This document shows positions 16,855 to 26,744 of a DNA stretch of 64,000 bases, one piece after another. The position numbers were made by a program, and so were the translations under genes. Positions within the stretch are counted from its first letter, which is position 1; every line of letters begins with the position of its first letter. The stretch spans positions 310,001-374,000 of the forward strand of contig NZ_QPJO01000003.1 in NCBI RefSeq assembly GCF_003337305.1. The letters run 5' to 3'. The DNA comes from Winogradskyella arenosi. GTDB taxonomy: Bacteria; Bacteroidota; Bacteroidia; Flavobacteriales; Flavobacteriaceae. Under the pieces are notes generated by a model, which worked only from the letters and a program-made list of their open reading frames with translations, was not told the origin of the DNA and made no database searches.

Positions 16855-18124
16855 CGTCAGTTCGAGTGAAATTAAAATTGAAACATCGTGGAAATTTGAA
16901 TGTTGTATCGAGAACTATTACAAAGCCAATACCTCAAACACCAACTATTTTAACCTCAAACTAAAACCCACCAATCGTCAGTTCGAGTGATATTAAAATT
17001 GAAACATCGTGGAAATTTAAATGTTGTATCGAGAACTATTAAAAGACCAATACCTCAAACACCAACTATTTCAACTTCAAACTAAAACCCACCAATCGTC
17101 AGTTCGAGTGATATTAAAATTGAAACATCGTGGAAATTTAAATGTTGTATCAAGAACTGTTACAAAGTTATTACTTCAATCACAGACCTTTTAAACTTCA
17201 GTCTAAACTTCACCAATCGTCAGTTCGAGTGAAATTAAAATTGAAACAACGTGGAAATTTAAATGTTGTATCGAAACTATTACAAAGCCAATACCTCAAA
17301 CACCAACTATTTTAACCTCAAACTAAACTTCACCAATCGTCAGTTCGAGTGATATTAAAATTGAAACATCGTGGAAATTTAAATGTTGTATCAAGAACTG
17401 TTACAAAGTTATTACTTCAATCACAGACCTTTTAAACTTCAGTCTAAACTTCACCAATCGTCAGTTCGAGTGAAATTAAAATTGAAACAACGTGGAAATT
17501 TAAATGTTGTATCGAGAACTATTAAAAGACCAATACCTCAAACACCAACCATTTCAACTTCAAACTAAAACCCACCAATCGTCAGTTCGAGTGAAATTAA
17601 AATTGAAACAACGTGGAAATTTAAATGTTGTATCGAGAACCTTTACAAGTCCAGGACTTCGAACACCAACTATTTCAACCTCAGTCTAAACTTCACCAAT
17701 CGTCAGTTCGAGTGAAATTAAAATTGAAACAACGTGGAAATTTAAATGTTGTATCGAGAACTATTAAAAGACCAATACCTCAAACACCAACCATTTCAAC
17801 TTCAAACTAAAACCCACCAATCGTCAGTTCGAGTGAAATTAAAATTGAAACAACGTGGAAATTTAAATGTTGTATCGAGAACCTTTACAAGTCCAGGACT
17901 TCGAACACCAACTATTTCAACCTCAGTCTAAACTTCACCAATCGTCAGTTCGAGTGAAATTAAAATTGAAACAACGTGGAAATTTAAATGTTGTATCGAG
18001 AACTATTAAAAGACCAATACCTCAAACACCAACTATTTCAACTTCAAACTAAACCCCACCAATCGTCAGTTCGAGTGAAATTAAAATTGAAACAACGTGG
18101 AAATTTGAATGTTGTATCGAGAAC
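16855..18124 (+). repeat. tandem array, 11 copies of a 61-bp element at 121-bp period
   Basis: Cores starting CGTCAGTTCGAGTG and ending GTATCGAGAAC begin at 16855, 16976, 17097, 17218, 17338, 17459, 17580, 17701, 17822, 17943 and 18064. The one 120-bp step is due to a single-base loss in TATCGAAAC near 17270. The cores are nearly identical and separated by 60-bp linkers of four types in the order A B C A C B D B D B, so parts of the array show a 242-bp higher-order repeat. Short overlapping reading frames in the array shift frame at each unit and are not genes. The cores are tandem versions of the dispersed copies at 16.0-16.3 kb. Confidence 0.95.
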
Positions 18125-18151
18125 CCTCAAATAAAACGACTCTCGATACAA
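18112..18151. other. inverted repeat at the right end of the array
   Basis: TTGTATCGAGA (18112-18122), the end of the last core, is matched by TCTCGATACAA (18141-18151). This 11-bp perfect inverted repeat has an 18-nt loop and lies 38 bp beyond the recQ stop. It may be a truncated inverted element copy that doubles as a transcription stop. Confidence 0.5.
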
Positions 18152-18188
18152 AATCTATTGTAAACTAAGGCTAGCGCCTCAAAACGTC

Positions 18189-20390
18189 TTAATTGGCCAC
18201 TTCACTCATAAACTTAATACGATATAATCTTAATTCTTCATCATCATAATCGCCATCAAACTCTTCAATAGCATCATCAATTTTATCGCTTTCCGTCTCC
18301 ATGAAATAGTCATGAATTTCTTCCTGTTGATCTTCGTCTAAGATATCATCAATCCAATAGTCGATATTCAGCTTGGTACCAGAAAAAACAATGGCTTCCA
18401 TTTCCTTTATAAACTTAGACATGTCCATACCTTTAGACTCAGCAATATCATCTAATGGTAATTTTCGGTCTACATTCTGAATGATATATAGTTTTATTGC
18501 CGAATTGGTTCCGGTAGATTTCACGACCATATCTTCAGGTCTTAGAATATCATTATCCTTTACATAGTCGGCAATTAGATTTACAAAATCCTTACCGTAT
18601 TTTTTAGCCTTACTTTCTCCAACTCCATGCACATTGTTTAACTCTTCAATAGTAATCGGATATTTTAAAGACATATCTTCTAAAGAAGGATCTTGAAAAA
18701 TAACAAATGGAGGCACTCCTAACTTTTTGGCATTACGTTTTCGTAAGTCCTTAAGCATTTTCATTAATTTTTCATCGGCACTAGCGCCACCACCTTTAAC
18801 ATTAGTAACAATACCATCGTTAGAGGTTTCATCAAACACATGGTCTTCTGCCATCATAAAAGAACTAGGCGTCTTTATAAATTCTTGTCCTAATTCACTT
18901 AATCTTAAAACGCCATAAGTTTCAATATCTTTCTTTAAATAACGTGCTACTAATACTTGACGAATTAACGCCATCCAATAGCGTGGATCTTTAAACTTCC
19001 CTATTCCGAAAAAGGGTTGTTGGTCCGTCTTATGCGATGAAATAAGGGCATTAGAGTTTCCGACTAACACCTGCACTAAATCTTTCGCTTTATATTTTTC
19101 GTTAGTTTTAGAAACAGTTTCTAAGAGCATTTTCACATCATCTTGAGCTTCAACCTGCTTTTTAGGGTGACGCACATTATCATCCATATCCCCACCTTCG
19201 CCGGTTTCATTGTCAAACTCTTCACCAAAATAATGAAGAATAAATTTACGTCTAGACACCGACGTCTCGGCAAAAGCGACTACTTCTTGCAATAGCGCAT
19301 GACCAATTTCTTGTTCAGCCACGGGTTTGCCCGCCATAAATTTTTCTAATTTCTCAATATCTTTGTAAGCATAATAGGCTAAACAATGCCCTTCGCCTCC
19401 ATCTCGACCAGCACGACCTGTTTCTTGATAGTAGCTTTCTATACTTTTAGGAATATCGTGATGAATAACAAAACGCACATCGGGTTTATCAATCCCCATA
19501 CCAAAGGCAATGGTCGCTACCACCACATCAGTATCTTCCATTAAGAACATATCCTGATGTTTTACACGGGTTTTAGCATCTAAACCGGCATGATAAGGCA
19601 CCGCTTTTATGCCGTTAACCTGAAGCACTTGCGCTAAGCCTTCCACACGTTTTCGGCTTAAACAATAGATAATCCCTGATTTCCCTTCATTCTGTTTAAC
19701 AAAACGAATAATATCAGCATCTACATTTTTAGTCTTCGGACGTACTTCGTAGTATAAGTTAGGACGATTAAAAGACGCTTTAAAGGTGACCGCATTTGGC
19801 ATCCCTAAACTCTTTAATATATCTGCTTGTACCTTTGGCGTAGCGGTAGCGGTAAGTCCAACAATAGGAATGTCGTCACCAATACGTTTAATTATGGTCT
19901 TAAGATTTCGATACTCGGGCCTAAAATCGTGTCCCCATTCGCTAATACAATGGGCTTCATCTACGGCCATAAAAGAAATCTTGACGGTTCTTAGAAAGTC
20001 AACATATTCTTCTTTGGTTAAAGATTCAGGAGCGACATACAATAATTTTGTAATGCCGTTTGTAATATCGTCTTTTACGCGTTTTACTTCAGTTTTATTC
20101 AAAGAAGAGTTTAAAACGTGTGCCACACCTTCGTGTTCTGAGACGGCTCTTATGGCATCAACCTGATTTTTCATCAGTGCAATTAGTGGCGAAACCACAA
20201 TAGCCGTCCCTTCTTTAATTAAAGCGGGAAGTTGATAACATAAAGATTTTCCGCCACCTGTAGGCATAATCACAAAGGTGTTATTACCTGCAACGACGTT
20301 CTTTATTACTTCTTCTTGTAGCCCTTTGAATTCAGAAAATCCAAAGTACTTTTTTAATGCGGAGTGTAAGTCAATTTCTGCAATACTCAT
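18189..20390 (-). CDS. recQ: ATP-dependent DNA helicase RecQ
   Basis: A 733-residue superfamily 2 helicase for recombination and replication-fork repair. Walker A is MPTGGGKS (about 42-49) and the Walker B box is DEAH at 144-147, with the aromatic-rich loop [14 protein letters not shown] following. The QxxGRxGRD motif VI ([12 protein letters not shown]) is present. The zinc-binding cysteines expected in the RQC region are absent: the segment reads [21 protein letters not shown]. An HRDC domain (about 540-615) and an acidic C-terminal extension follow. Nothing suggests a broken gene. Confidence 0.95.
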   Translation of the reverse strand: MSIAEIDLHSALKKYFGFSEFKGLQEEVIKNVVAGNNTFVIMPTGGGKSLCYQLPALIKEGTAIVVSPLIALMKNQVDAIRAVSEHEGVAHVLNSSLNKTEVKRVKDDITNGITKLLYVAPESLTKEEYVDFLRTVKISFMAVDEAHCISEWGHDFRPEYRNLKTIIKRIGDDIPIVGLTATATPKVQADILKSLGMPNAVTFKASFNRPNLYYEVRPKTKNVDADIIRFVKQNEGKSGIIYCLSRKRVEGLAQVLQVNGIKAVPYHAGLDAKTRVKHQDMFLMEDTDVVVATIAFGMGIDKPDVRFVIHHDIPKSIESYYQETGRAGRDGGEGHCLAYYAYKDIEKLEKFMAGKPVAEQEIGHALLQEVVAFAETSVSRRKFILHYFGEEFDNETGEGGDMDDNVRHPKKQVEAQDDVKMLLETVSKTNEKYKAKDLVQVLVGNSNALISSHKTDQQPFFGIGKFKDPRYWMALIRQVLVARYLKKDIETYGVLRLSELGQEFIKTPSSFMMAEDHVFDETSNDGIVTNVKGGGASADEKLMKMLKDLRKRNAKKLGVPPFVIFQDPSLEDMSLKYPITIEELNNVHGVGESKAKKYGKDFVNLIADYVKDNDILRPEDMVVKSTGTNSAIKLYIIQNVDRKLPLDDIAESKGMDMSKFIKEMEAIVFSGTKLNIDYWIDDILDEDQQEEIHDYFMETESDKIDDAIEEFDGDYDDEELRLYRIKFMSEVAN

Positions 20391-20412
20391 TAATCCCTAT
20401 TGGTATTTTATA

Positions 20413-20420
20413 TACATTTG
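20413..20420 (+). promoter_or_regulatory. -7 promoter element of kdsD
   Basis: TACATTTG matches TAnnTTTG exactly, 58 bp upstream of the kdsD start. The transcript would begin near 20425 and carry the inverted repeat just downstream in its leader. Confidence 0.55.
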
Positions 20421-20426
20421 CAACAA

Positions 20427-20452
20427 GTTTAAAGATAATAAATTCTTTAAAC
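20427..20452. promoter_or_regulatory. inverted repeat between recQ and kdsD
   Basis: GTTTAAAG (20427-20434) and CTTTAAAC (20445-20452) are perfect complements 10 nt apart in the 88-bp divergent promoter region. On the minus strand the same stretch contains TATCTTTA, a plausible recQ -7 element. It may be an operator for both genes or a weak leader hairpin. Confidence 0.35.
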
Positions 20453-20478
20453 CAAAAAAACTCAATAAAAAATAAGTT

Positions 20479-21444
20479 TTGAACACTAAGCAATCCATTT
20501 TACAAACGGCAACCTCCACGATAACGTTAGAAAGTAAAGCAATCGCAAATTTGTCTGAATTACTAACCGACGATTTTGCAGAAGCGGTACAATTAATCTA
20601 TAATTCTAAGGGGCGTGTTATTATCACCGGAATCGGCAAAAGCGCCATTATTGCTAGCAAAATCGTGGCTACGCTAAATTCTACGGGAACACCATCGGTA
20701 TTTATGCACGCTGCAGATGCCATCCATGGCGACCTTGGATTAATTCTTGAAAACGACATTGTAATTTGTATTTCTAAGAGCGGAAATACGCCAGAAATTA
20801 AAGTTTTAGTGCCACTTATTAAGAAAGCAAAAAATAAAATGATTGCTATAACAGGGAATATTGATTCCTTTTTAGGGCAAAATGCCGATTTTATTTTGAA
20901 TGCTTTTGTTACAAAAGAGGCTTGTCCGAATAATTTAGCACCGACAACAAGCACAACAGCACAGTTGGTTTTAGGCGATGCTTTAGCAGTTTGCTTATTA
21001 GAATTACGTGGTTTTTCTAGTAATGATTTTGCAAAATACCACCCTGGTGGCGCCTTAGGAAAACGTCTTTACTTAAGAGTAAATGATTTGTCGTCTCAAA
21101 ACCAAAAACCACAGGTTAATTTAGAGGCTTCGGTTAAGGAAGTTATTGTAGAAATCTCTGAAAAAATGCTTGGGGTAACGGCTGTTGTTGAAGATGAAAA
21201 AATCATAGGAATTATTACTGATGGGGATTTAAGACGTATGCTAAGTAAGAGTGATGATATTTCTAGCTTAAAGGCGAAAGATATTATGAGTAATGCGCCT
21301 AGACGTATCCAAGAAGATGCTATGGCTGTAGATGCGAAAGAAACAATGGAGACTTATGGCATTTCACAATTGTTAGTAGAGCACGACGGAAAATACGCAG
21401 GCGTTGTACATCTTCACGATTTAATAAAAGAAGGCATTATATAA
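20479..21444 (+). CDS. kdsD: D-arabinose-5-phosphate isomerase (KdsD/KpsF family)
   Basis: Converts ribulose 5-phosphate to arabinose 5-phosphate, the first step to Kdo for lipopolysaccharide. The 321-residue protein has an N-terminal SIS domain (about 35-175; IITGIGKSAIIASK and SKSGNTPE) and two C-terminal CBS motifs (about 205-320; IITDGDLRRML). The start is TTG, because no ATG fits and the sequence from MNTKQSILQTA matches the family N-terminus. Its last base overlaps the tatC start, so the two are coupled. Confidence 0.93.
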   Translation: MNTKQSILQTATSTITLESKAIANLSELLTDDFAEAVQLIYNSKGRVIITGIGKSAIIASKIVATLNSTGTPSVFMHAADAIHGDLGLILENDIVICISKSGNTPEIKVLVPLIKKAKNKMIAITGNIDSFLGQNADFILNAFVTKEACPNNLAPTTSTTAQLVLGDALAVCLLELRGFSSNDFAKYHPGGALGKRLYLRVNDLSSQNQKPQVNLEASVKEVIVEISEKMLGVTAVVEDEKIIGIITDGDLRRMLSKSDDISSLKAKDIMSNAPRRIQEDAMAVDAKETMETYGISQLLVEHDGKYAGVVHLHDLIKEGII

Positions 21445-22274
21445 TGGCAAAAAAGAATATAGATGAGATGTCTTTTTTAGACCATCTCGAAGACTTAAGA
21501 TGGCATTTAGTAAGAGCAACACTTAGCGTTGTCATTGCGGCAACCGTAGCTTTTATTTTTAAACGCTTTATTTTTGATGTCATCATCTTTGGGCCTACCC
21601 ATATGACCTTCCCTACGTATAAAGGGCTTTGTGCTATGTCGCAACTTTTAGGCATGTCTGATGTGACCTTTTGTGCGGATAAACTCCCTTTTATTATTCA
21701 AAATAGAACGGTAGCCGGACAGTTCTCTGCCCATATTTGGACCTCTATTTATGCAGGTTTTATCATTGCCTTCCCTTACGTGTTATATCAACTGTGGAGT
21801 TTTATTAGCCCAGGCTTAAAAGCTAGCGAACGTAAAAATTCTAGAGGATTTATTATTGTGGCCTCTATCCTATTCTTTATTGGGGTCTTATTTGGTTACT
21901 ATATTATTACACCCTTATCGCTAAATTTCTTGGCGAACTATGAAATTAGTGATCAAATTAAGAATGAGTTTGATGTCAGTTCGGTTATTGCCATTGTAAG
22001 GTCATCGGCTATTGCTTCCGGTTTTGTTTTTGAATTACCTATTGTAATTTATTTCTTAACCAAGGTTGGATTAGTTACGCCACAAATCTTAAAAAAATAT
22101 AGAAAATTCGCATTGGTTATTGTCCTTATTATATCGGCAGTGATTACACCACCTGATATTGCGAGCCAGGTTATTGTCGCTATTCCAATACTATTGCTTT
22201 ACCAAATAAGTATTTACATTTCGGCCATAGTCGTTAGAAAACAAAATAGAAAAAATTCAAAAGTTAAGTCATAA
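21444..22274 (+). CDS. tatC: Sec-independent protein translocase TatC
   Basis: Core receptor of the twin-arginine translocase, an inner-membrane protein of 276 residues with six predicted helices. The N-terminal MSFLDHLEDLRWHL motif that contacts the twin-arginine signal is intact, and conserved FVFELPIVIYFLTKVGLV lies near 193-210. The region between helices 1 and 2 (about 45-90) has an insert typical of Bacteroidetes TatC. It overlaps kdsD by one base (TAATG). TatA/B are not in the window. Confidence 0.95.
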   Translation: MAKKNIDEMSFLDHLEDLRWHLVRATLSVVIAATVAFIFKRFIFDVIIFGPTHMTFPTYKGLCAMSQLLGMSDVTFCADKLPFIIQNRTVAGQFSAHIWTSIYAGFIIAFPYVLYQLWSFISPGLKASERKNSRGFIIVASILFFIGVLFGYYIITPLSLNFLANYEISDQIKNEFDVSSVIAIVRSSAIASGFVFELPIVIYFLTKVGLVTPQILKKYRKFALVIVLIISAVITPPDIASQVIVAIPILLLYQISIYISAIVVRKQNRKNSKVKS

Positions 22275-22278
22275 ATAG

Positions 22279-22641
22279 ATGTCTGATATAGTAAAAGAAT
22301 TCAATGATTATCGTGCTAAAATGAACGATAAGATCCTTGCAGATAATAATAAAATTGTAAAACGTATTTTTAACTTAGATACGAATGCCTTTCAAGAAGG
22401 GGCCTTAGATAAAAAAACCAAAGAGCTTTTAGGTTTAGTGGCGTCTACAGTATTACGATGTGATGACTGTGTAAAATACCACCTTGAAGCCTCTTATAAC
22501 GAAGGGATTTCTAAAGCCGAAATCAGCGAGGCTTTAGGGATTGCAACCCTAGTGGGAGGAACTATTGTAATTCCTCACCTAAGACGTGCTCACGAATATT
22601 GGGATGCCATAGAGCAGCATCATGCCGATACAGAGGTTTAA
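22279..22641 (+). CDS. AhpD-like/carboxymuconolactone decarboxylase family protein
   Basis: A 120-residue all-helical protein with the AhpD-type redox centre CDDC (Cys61, Cys64) and the conserved His68 in VKYHLEA. It is likely a peroxidase-related disulfide oxidoreductase rather than a true decarboxylase, since CxxC-x3-H is the peroxidase-type signature. It follows tatC by 4 bp, so it belongs to the kdsD-tatC transcript. The substrate is unknown. Confidence 0.9.
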   Translation: MSDIVKEFNDYRAKMNDKILADNNKIVKRIFNLDTNAFQEGALDKKTKELLGLVASTVLRCDDCVKYHLEASYNEGISKAEISEALGIATLVGGTIVIPHLRRAHEYWDAIEQHHADTEV

Positions 22642-22737
22642 TTGCAGCGTATAGACAAGGTTAAACTTGTTATAAATGCGCCAAGTGAACCAAAAAATCT
22701 ATGAGATTTTATTATTTTTAGCATTCTAAAGCCAAAT

Positions 22738-23478
22738 ATGAAGTTACGAGCAGAACATTTAATGAAGTCCTACAACGGACGAAAAGTAGTAAAAGATGTG
22801 TCCCTAGAAGTCAATCAAGGAGAAATTGTTGGATTATTAGGTCCTAATGGCGCTGGTAAAACCACATCTTTCTATATGATTGTAGGAATCATAAAACCCA
22901 ATGGTGGTAACATTTATTTAGATGACACCAACATTACCAAGTACCCAATGTATAAGCGGGCTCAAAATGGTATTGGGTATCTGGCTCAAGAAGCTTCTGT
23001 GTTTAGAAAACTGAGTATTGAAGATAATATTTTAAGTGTTTTACAACTTACTAAATTAAGTAAGAAAGAGCAACATCATAAAATGGAATCGCTTATTGAA
23101 GAATTTGGTCTTGGCCATATTAGAACCAATAGAGGTGATTTACTGTCTGGTGGCGAACGTCGTAGAACAGAGATCGCTCGTGCCCTAGCAACAGACCCTA
23201 GTTTTATTCTTTTAGATGAACCGTTTGCAGGTGTAGACCCTGTTGCGGTGGAAGATATTCAGCGTATTATTGCTAAACTAACCAAGAAAAACATTGGTAT
23301 CTTAATTACAGACCACAACGTCCAAGAAACCTTAGCCATTACAGATAGAACGTATTTGATGTTTGAAGGTAATATTCTCAAGGCCGGAAAACCTGAAGAT
23401 TTAGCCAGTGATGAAATGGTTCGTAAAGTGTATTTGGGTCAAAACTTTGAACTTCGTAAAAAGAAATTGGAATTCTAA
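22738..23478 (+). CDS. lptB: LPS export ABC transporter ATPase LptB
   Basis: Cytoplasmic ATPase that drives lipopolysaccharide extraction from the inner membrane. It is 246 residues, the normal length. Walker A is GPNGAGKTT (35-43), the signature is [16 protein letters not shown] (about 136-151), and Walker B is [13 protein letters not shown] (about 158-170), the LptB-specific form. It lies 96 bp after the AhpD-like gene. Its partner LptF/G genes are not in the window. Its nearness to kdsD fits a lipopolysaccharide-related group. Confidence 0.95.
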   Translation: MKLRAEHLMKSYNGRKVVKDVSLEVNQGEIVGLLGPNGAGKTTSFYMIVGIIKPNGGNIYLDDTNITKYPMYKRAQNGIGYLAQEASVFRKLSIEDNILSVLQLTKLSKKEQHHKMESLIEEFGLGHIRTNRGDLLSGGERRRTEIARALATDPSFILLDEPFAGVDPVAVEDIQRIIAKLTKKNIGILITDHNVQETLAITDRTYLMFEGNILKAGKPEDLASDEMVRKVYLGQNFELRKKKLEF

Positions 23479-23517
23479 AACCGAGTTCCTTTTTCCTTAT
23501 TTATTTTATTCAACTTT

Positions 23518-23546
23518 ACCTTTAGAGCGCATATTACGCTAAAGGT
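23518..23546. terminator. possible terminator hairpin after lptB
   Basis: ACCTTTAG..CG (23518-23529) can pair with CGCTAAAGGT (23537-23546) apart from a 2-nt bulge. It lies in the 174-bp gap between convergent lptB and the DUF808 gene. The following U-run is weak, so the assignment is tentative. Confidence 0.35.
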
Positions 23547-23652
23547 TAATTTCGCTAGGTGTAAAAATCTAGCAATAGCCCTCTACGCTATTCCTATACT
23601 GCAATAGAAATTCTAAGTTGAAGGCTTTTCAGGTTTAAAAAACAACAAGAGT

Positions 23653-24534
23653 TTAGTGCGCTTCTTTTTTCTTAGGAAGTAACGCTTTAACAGCGCTTAC
23701 CAATAACAAACAAGCAATTCCGGCAATTAAACCAACAATAAAATCTCTTAAAATCGCAGGGATCTGTTCTAAAAAGTGATGCATAAACTCCACGTTATGA
23801 ACAAAAATTCCACCAGAAACTAAGAGCAACGCAATGGTTCCGATAACGGATAAACTCTTAATAACGATCGGTAAGGCTTTTACTAAAAAATTCCCGATGT
23901 TAAATAGGAAACCTTTACCGCCATTACTTTTATTAATAAATCGTAAACCTAAGTCGTCCATTCTTACAATTAAGGCTACAATACCATAGACTCCTACCGT
24001 CGCGATAAGTGCCACAATAGAAACCACTATAATTTGAGTAACCAAAGGTTCATCAACCACAGTTCCTAAGGCAATAATTACAATCTCTACCGATAATATA
24101 AAGTCGGTTAAGACGGCAGATTTAATTTTCTTTTGCTCTGCTTCCAGCAGTTCCGCCTTGGTTAAATTCTCATTGAGATCAACCTTTACCGTTTTTGGAT
24201 GCGGCACTATAAATTCATAAATCTTTTCGGCACCCTCATAGGCTAAATAGAAGCCTCCGAGAATTAAAATAATGACAATGGCTACCGGCACAAAAGCACT
24301 TAGCAAAAAGGCTAAGGGCAAAATAATCAGCTTGTTTAATAAGGAGCCCTTGGTTATGGCCCATAAGACTGGTATTTCTCGAGACGACACAAATCCGGAT
24401 GCTTTTTCTGCATTAACGGCCAAATCATCACCTAGGATTCCTGCTGTTTTTTTCGTGGTTATTTTAGTCATTACCGCTACGTCATCCATGATTGCTGCGA
24501 TATCATCTAGTAGTGCAAAAAATCCTGAAGCCAT
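23653..24534 (-). CDS. DUF808 (YedI-type) inner-membrane protein
   Basis: A 293-residue membrane protein with about six to seven helices. The start MASGFFALLDDIAAIMDDVAVMTK and the following TKKTAGILGDDLAVNA are diagnostic of the DUF808 family. Its function is not established. It is probably a single gene; pssA begins upstream with a 49-bp gap on the same strand, so read-through is possible. Confidence 0.88.
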   Translation of the reverse strand: MASGFFALLDDIAAIMDDVAVMTKITTKKTAGILGDDLAVNAEKASGFVSSREIPVLWAITKGSLLNKLIILPLAFLLSAFVPVAIVIILILGGFYLAYEGAEKIYEFIVPHPKTVKVDLNENLTKAELLEAEQKKIKSAVLTDFILSVEIVIIALGTVVDEPLVTQIIVVSIVALIATVGVYGIVALIVRMDDLGLRFINKSNGGKGFLFNIGNFLVKALPIVIKSLSVIGTIALLLVSGGIFVHNVEFMHHFLEQIPAILRDFIVGLIAGIACLLLVSAVKALLPKKKEAH

Positions 24535-24583
24535 TTATCTGTGTTGTTTTAAATGAATACCTGTTAAACCTTAAGTTAAAATC

Positions 24584-25342
24584 TTAATGAATTTTAGACT
24601 TGGTCAATAATGAAAGTAAAATATAGAGTCCGATTATTAATGGAATGGCTGCAAAATGAAGTACTACAATACACACCACACTTAGCAATAAAAAGATATA
24701 ACGCACCGCATTATCTTTAAAACCGTAATTTTTAAATTTCAATGCGAATAACTTAATGTTAGAATTTAGCAAGTAGCAACTCAACAAGGTTAACCCGATT
24801 AAAAACCACTTATTAATAATGATGTTATTAATAAGGTCGCTATTCTGATACTCTAAAATTAAGGGTAAGGCTAAAATCACTAAGGTATTGGCCGGTACGG
24901 GTAAACCTTTAAAATAGGTTTGCTGATCTTCATCAATATTAAATTTAGCCAAACGATAGGCAGAGGCTAGAGGAATAAACAAGCCAATTAACGGAAGTAC
25001 AGACAATTTAAATCCTTGCCAATGGAAAATGGAATTCCAACTATCACTGTACGCTGCGTAATCTGGAGCATCTACAGTTAGGGAAATCAATTTAAACATA
25101 ATGATTCCGGGCACAACGCCACTAGTAACTAAATCGGCAAGCGAGTCTAACTGAATCCCCAAGGGACTTTGCACATTGAGTTTGCGCGCCAAGAGTCCGT
25201 CGAAAAAATCAAAGAAAATTCCTAAAAACACAAAAATAGCAGCCGCAATAAAGTTTCCGTTTACGGCAAATATCACGGCAATACATCCCGAAAATAAGTT
25301 GAGAAGTGTTACAAGGTTAGGAATGTGTCTTTTGAAACTCAT
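24584..25342 (-). CDS. pssA: CDP-diacylglycerol-serine O-phosphatidyltransferase
   Basis: Makes phosphatidylserine from CDP-diacylglycerol and serine, leading to phosphatidylethanolamine. It is an integral membrane CDP-alcohol phosphotransferase. The catalytic motif DG-x2-AR-x8-G-x3-D-x3-D is complete in DGLLARKL...GIQLDSLAD. The frame extends upstream to 25450, but the family N-terminus begins MSFKRHIPNLVTLLNLFSG, so the ATG ending at 25342 is chosen (252 residues). A -7-like TATTTTTA lies just upstream of that ATG. Confidence 0.92.
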   Translation of the reverse strand: MSFKRHIPNLVTLLNLFSGCIAVIFAVNGNFIAAAIFVFLGIFFDFFDGLLARKLNVQSPLGIQLDSLADLVTSGVVPGIIMFKLISLTVDAPDYAAYSDSWNSIFHWQGFKLSVLPLIGLFIPLASAYRLAKFNIDEDQQTYFKGLPVPANTLVILALPLILEYQNSDLINNIIINKWFLIGLTLLSCYLLNSNIKLFALKFKNYGFKDNAVRYIFLLLSVVCIVVLHFAAIPLIIGLYILLSLLTKSKIH

Positions 25343-25662
25343 AAGTTTATTTTTTGTAAAAATAGAAAAGAATTTTTGTCTGAACGGATATTTTTTCAAA
25401 TTCAGAGCTTTTGCGTTAAGGGTTCTCGCTGTAGGATTATATTTCAACATAAGATTGGAAACAACACAACATTATAAGACTTCAAAACATTAGGTTCCAC
25501 CCAAAATAAGACAACAGTAGAACGTTAATTTTGTCCTTTAGACGCATTTGCTATTAGAAAGGGCATTAAAAACAAGATCTTAAAGGATTAAAACAATAAG
25601 AACCTTGTTCTAGAGTTAAATAGATAGAAAAATATTATGCATCTTTGTAAAAAACTTTGCTG

Positions 25663-26733
25663 TTGAAAAATTACTATGTAACGCTCCTAATGCTTGTGAC
25701 TCTTACAGTTTCAGCACAAACAACGCGGAAATATTCAAATGAATTTATGAATATTGGTGTTGATGCTGCAGCTTTGGGGATGAGTAATGCTGTGGTCTCA
25801 CAAACAGCGGATGTTAATTCGGGCTATTGGAACCCTGCTGGCTTAGTCCATATAGAAGACAATCAGTTGGCCTTAATGCACTCTAGCTACTTCGCTAATA
25901 TTGCCAATTACAACTATATTGCCTACGCACTTCCTATAGATAATAAAAGTGCCATGGGGATTTCATTAATTCGTTTTGGTGTCGATGATATTTTAGACAC
26001 CACACAATTAATTGATGACCAAGGCAATATTAATTACGATAGAATTAGCACTTTTTCTACTGCCGATTACGGACTAACCTTCTCTTACGCAAGAAAACTT
26101 CCTTTAGATGGTTTTAATTATGGCGTTAATGCGAAAATCATTCGACGAATTATCGGTGATTTTGCCTCGTCTTGGGGTTTTGGTTTCGATGCAGGAATTC
26201 AGTTTGAAGGAAAAAACAATTGGAAATTTGGACTGATGGCTAGAGATATTACCACCACTTTTAATGCCTGGTCTATTGATGAAGAGAAGTTTGAAGCGAT
26301 TAGTGGTGCTGTTGATGGTGAAAACCAAGAACTTCCTGAAACCACAGAAATTACTATTCCTAAACTTCAAATTGGTATGTCAAAGAAATGGCTATTTAAT
26401 TATGACTATTCCTTATTAGCAGCAGCGAATTTAAATATGCGTTTTGCAGAGAACAACGATATTATTTCTACCTCATTTGCTAGTATTAATCCGGCTTTAG
26501 GCTTTGAGTTTGGTTATACCGATTTAGTATTTTTACGCGGTGGTGTTGGTAATTTTCAGAACGAATTACAGATTGATAACTCAGAACAAGTCACCTTTCA
26601 ACCTAATTTTGGTGTTGGTTTTAAATACAAAGGCATTGCCATTGATTATGCGTTTACAGATATTGGTGATCAGAGTGCCGCTTTATATTCCAATGTCTTT
26701 TCTTTAAAAATAGACTTTAGTGTCTTTAGATAA
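25663..26733 (+). CDS. PorV/PorQ-family outer-membrane beta-barrel protein
   Basis: A roughly 356-residue FadL-like barrel of the PorV/PorQ family; PorV shuttles T9SS cargo, and several paralogues exist per genome. The signal peptide ends TVSAQ, and the mature start TTRKYSNEFMNIGVDAAALGMSNAVV is the family hallmark. The start is TTG (25663 or 25657); the first in-frame ATG would remove most of the signal peptide. CATCTTTG about 15 bp upstream looks like the -7 element and implies a very short leader. The DUF4105 gene follows after 11 bp. Which Por paralogue it is remains open. Confidence 0.82.
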   Translation: MKNYYVTLLMLVTLTVSAQTTRKYSNEFMNIGVDAAALGMSNAVVSQTADVNSGYWNPAGLVHIEDNQLALMHSSYFANIANYNYIAYALPIDNKSAMGISLIRFGVDDILDTTQLIDDQGNINYDRISTFSTADYGLTFSYARKLPLDGFNYGVNAKIIRRIIGDFASSWGFGFDAGIQFEGKNNWKFGLMARDITTTFNAWSIDEEKFEAISGAVDGENQELPETTEITIPKLQIGMSKKWLFNYDYSLLAAANLNMRFAENNDIISTSFASINPALGFEFGYTDLVFLRGGVGNFQNELQIDNSEQVTFQPNFGVGFKYKGIAIDYAFTDIGDQSAALYSNVFSLKIDFSVFR

Positions 26734-26744
26734 TGTAATACCCT

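Noticed and set aside
17383..18052. Five overlapping 61-codon open frames with near-identical products
   Set aside because: They arise from the 121-bp repeat. Since 121 is not a multiple of three, each unit opens the same frame again and they overlap head to tail. There is no sign of coding selection.
16855..18124. CRISPR array
   Set aside because: The regular core-linker pattern looks CRISPR-like, but the 61-bp cores are too long, the linkers repeat among themselves in four types, no cas genes are present, and solitary copies of the core occur nearby.
25343..25450. 36-codon N-terminal extension of pssA
   Set aside because: The family N-terminus begins at MSFKRHIPNLVTLLN, and the extension has no membrane or family signal. 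A promoter-like element lies within it.
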